Below are positions 5,585 to 5,957 of a stretch of DNA of 5,957 nucleotides, piece by piece. A model generated the notes under the pieces. That model saw nothing but the letters and a program-made list of their open reading frames with translations. It did no database searches and was not told the DNA's origin. Position numbers and translations under genes: made by a program. Every line of letters begins with the position of its first letter. Within the stretch, counting starts at the first letter, position 1. Source of the stretch: an uncultured Bacteroidota bacterium (GTDB lineage: Bacteria > Bacteroidota > Bacteroidia > Bacteroidales > SZUA-534); the NCBI GenBank assembly GCA_937885735.1, contig CALABN010000118.1, positions 1-5,957 on the forward strand, read 5' to 3'.

Positions 5585-5957
5585 ATGGTTACTAACGAAG
5601 ACGCAGCGAGGTTAATTACAGCCATCAAGATGTCGTCGACTTACGATTTCACAGATTACTCTGACAAATCGTTTTGTCGAAGGATTGAGAAAATATTGCT
5701 GGACAACAATATGGAACTCAATCAACTGATACTCAAGATTGGCAAGGACAAGGACTTTCTCGAGCAGATGGTTAAGGACATAACCGTCAACACCACCGAG
5801 TTGTTCCGAAATCCCGAAATGTGGCAAACACTGCGCTATCAAATCTTACCAAAATTCAAGAAAAACCGTTCCATCTTCATTTGGCACGCAGGTTGTTCAA
5901 GCGGACAGGAAATCTACTCAATGCTCATTCTTCTCAACGAAATGGGAATGTTCGACC
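5585..5957 (+). CDS. cheR: CheR-family protein-glutamate methyltransferase, N-terminal part
   Basis: The gene runs off the window: 124 complete codons plus one base are present, against about 270-290 residues for the family. CheR transfers methyl groups from S-adenosylmethionine to glutamates of chemoreceptor-type proteins in the cytoplasm. The all-helical N-terminal domain covers about residues 1-75, with YDFTDYSDKSFCRRI (20-34). The linker motif VNTTELFRNPEMW (68-80) follows. The SAM-binding Rossmann domain then begins: FIWHAGCSSGQEIYSM (98-113) is the family's W-x-AGCSxGxExYS motif I. The ATG at 5585 keeps the first helix (AARLITAIKMSSTYDF), so I prefer it to Met16. No Shine-Dalgarno sequence is visible. 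Gut Bacteroidales usually have no flagella; in this group CheR commonly sits with CheB and hybrid sensor kinases rather than a motility operon. Whether that applies here cannot be seen, because the downstream neighbours lie outside the window. Confidence 0.93.
   Translation, partial: MVTNEDAARLITAIKMSSTYDFTDYSDKSFCRRIEKILLDNNMELNQLILKIGKDKDFLEQMVKDITVNTTELFRNPEMWQTLRYQILPKFKKNRSIFIWHAGCSSGQEIYSMLILLNEMGMFD

Noticed and set aside
5612..5842. A 76-codon minus-strand frame
   Set aside because: It is antisense to the clear CheR coding sequence.

Overview
The window looks like chromosomal DNA of a Bacteroidota, most likely order Bacteroidales; I cannot name the genus. Supporting signs: Shine-Dalgarno sequences are absent in front of the starts, which are preceded by A/T-rich leaders; -7 promoter boxes of the Bacteroidota type (TAnnTTTG) lie before two transcription units; the tRNA gene has no encoded CCA end; there are two short lipoproteins of no recognisable family; and the KdgK, Eda, aminopeptidase P and serine palmitoyltransferase-like proteins resemble Bacteroides/Prevotella proteins as I remember them. 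Coding strands have moderate GC and no abrupt composition change. I see no insertion sequence, CRISPR array, integrase or rRNA.

Layout, left to right. (1) 1-1093, + strand: the 3' end of kdgK (2-keto-3-deoxygluconate kinase), then eda (KDPG/KHG aldolase), then a strong intrinsic terminator. Together the two genes form the lower Entner-Doudoroff steps of hexuronate use: KDG is phosphorylated to KDPG and split into pyruvate and glyceraldehyde-3-phosphate. (2) 1128-2280, + strand: a monocistronic gene with its own promoter. It encodes an alpha-oxoamine-synthase-fold protein close to bacterial serine palmitoyltransferase, but it has lost the PLP-binding lysine, the stacking histidine, the histidine of the DEAH motif and a glycine-rich GSR segment. 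It is probably catalytically dead, in a way that resembles the eukaryotic SPTLC1/LCB1 subunit. This is the most interesting item in the window. (3) 2341-2490: tRNA-Gln(UUG) as a self-contained unit with promoter and terminator. (4) 2528-3100, + strand: an orphan lipoprotein, convergent with (5) 3105-4499, - strand: an aminopeptidase P (M24 metallopeptidase) with all five metal ligands. (6) 4518-4890: a gene-poor stretch of about 370 bases. (7) 4891-5379, + strand: a second orphan lipoprotein. (8) 5585 to the window end, + strand: the N-terminal 124 residues of a CheR-type protein-glutamate methyltransferase.

Apart from kdgK-eda the genes do not form an evident pathway; this reads as an ordinary core-genome stretch with short transcription units. 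The degenerate SPT-like protein could act together with a catalytic SPT encoded elsewhere, but that is inference from its residues only.
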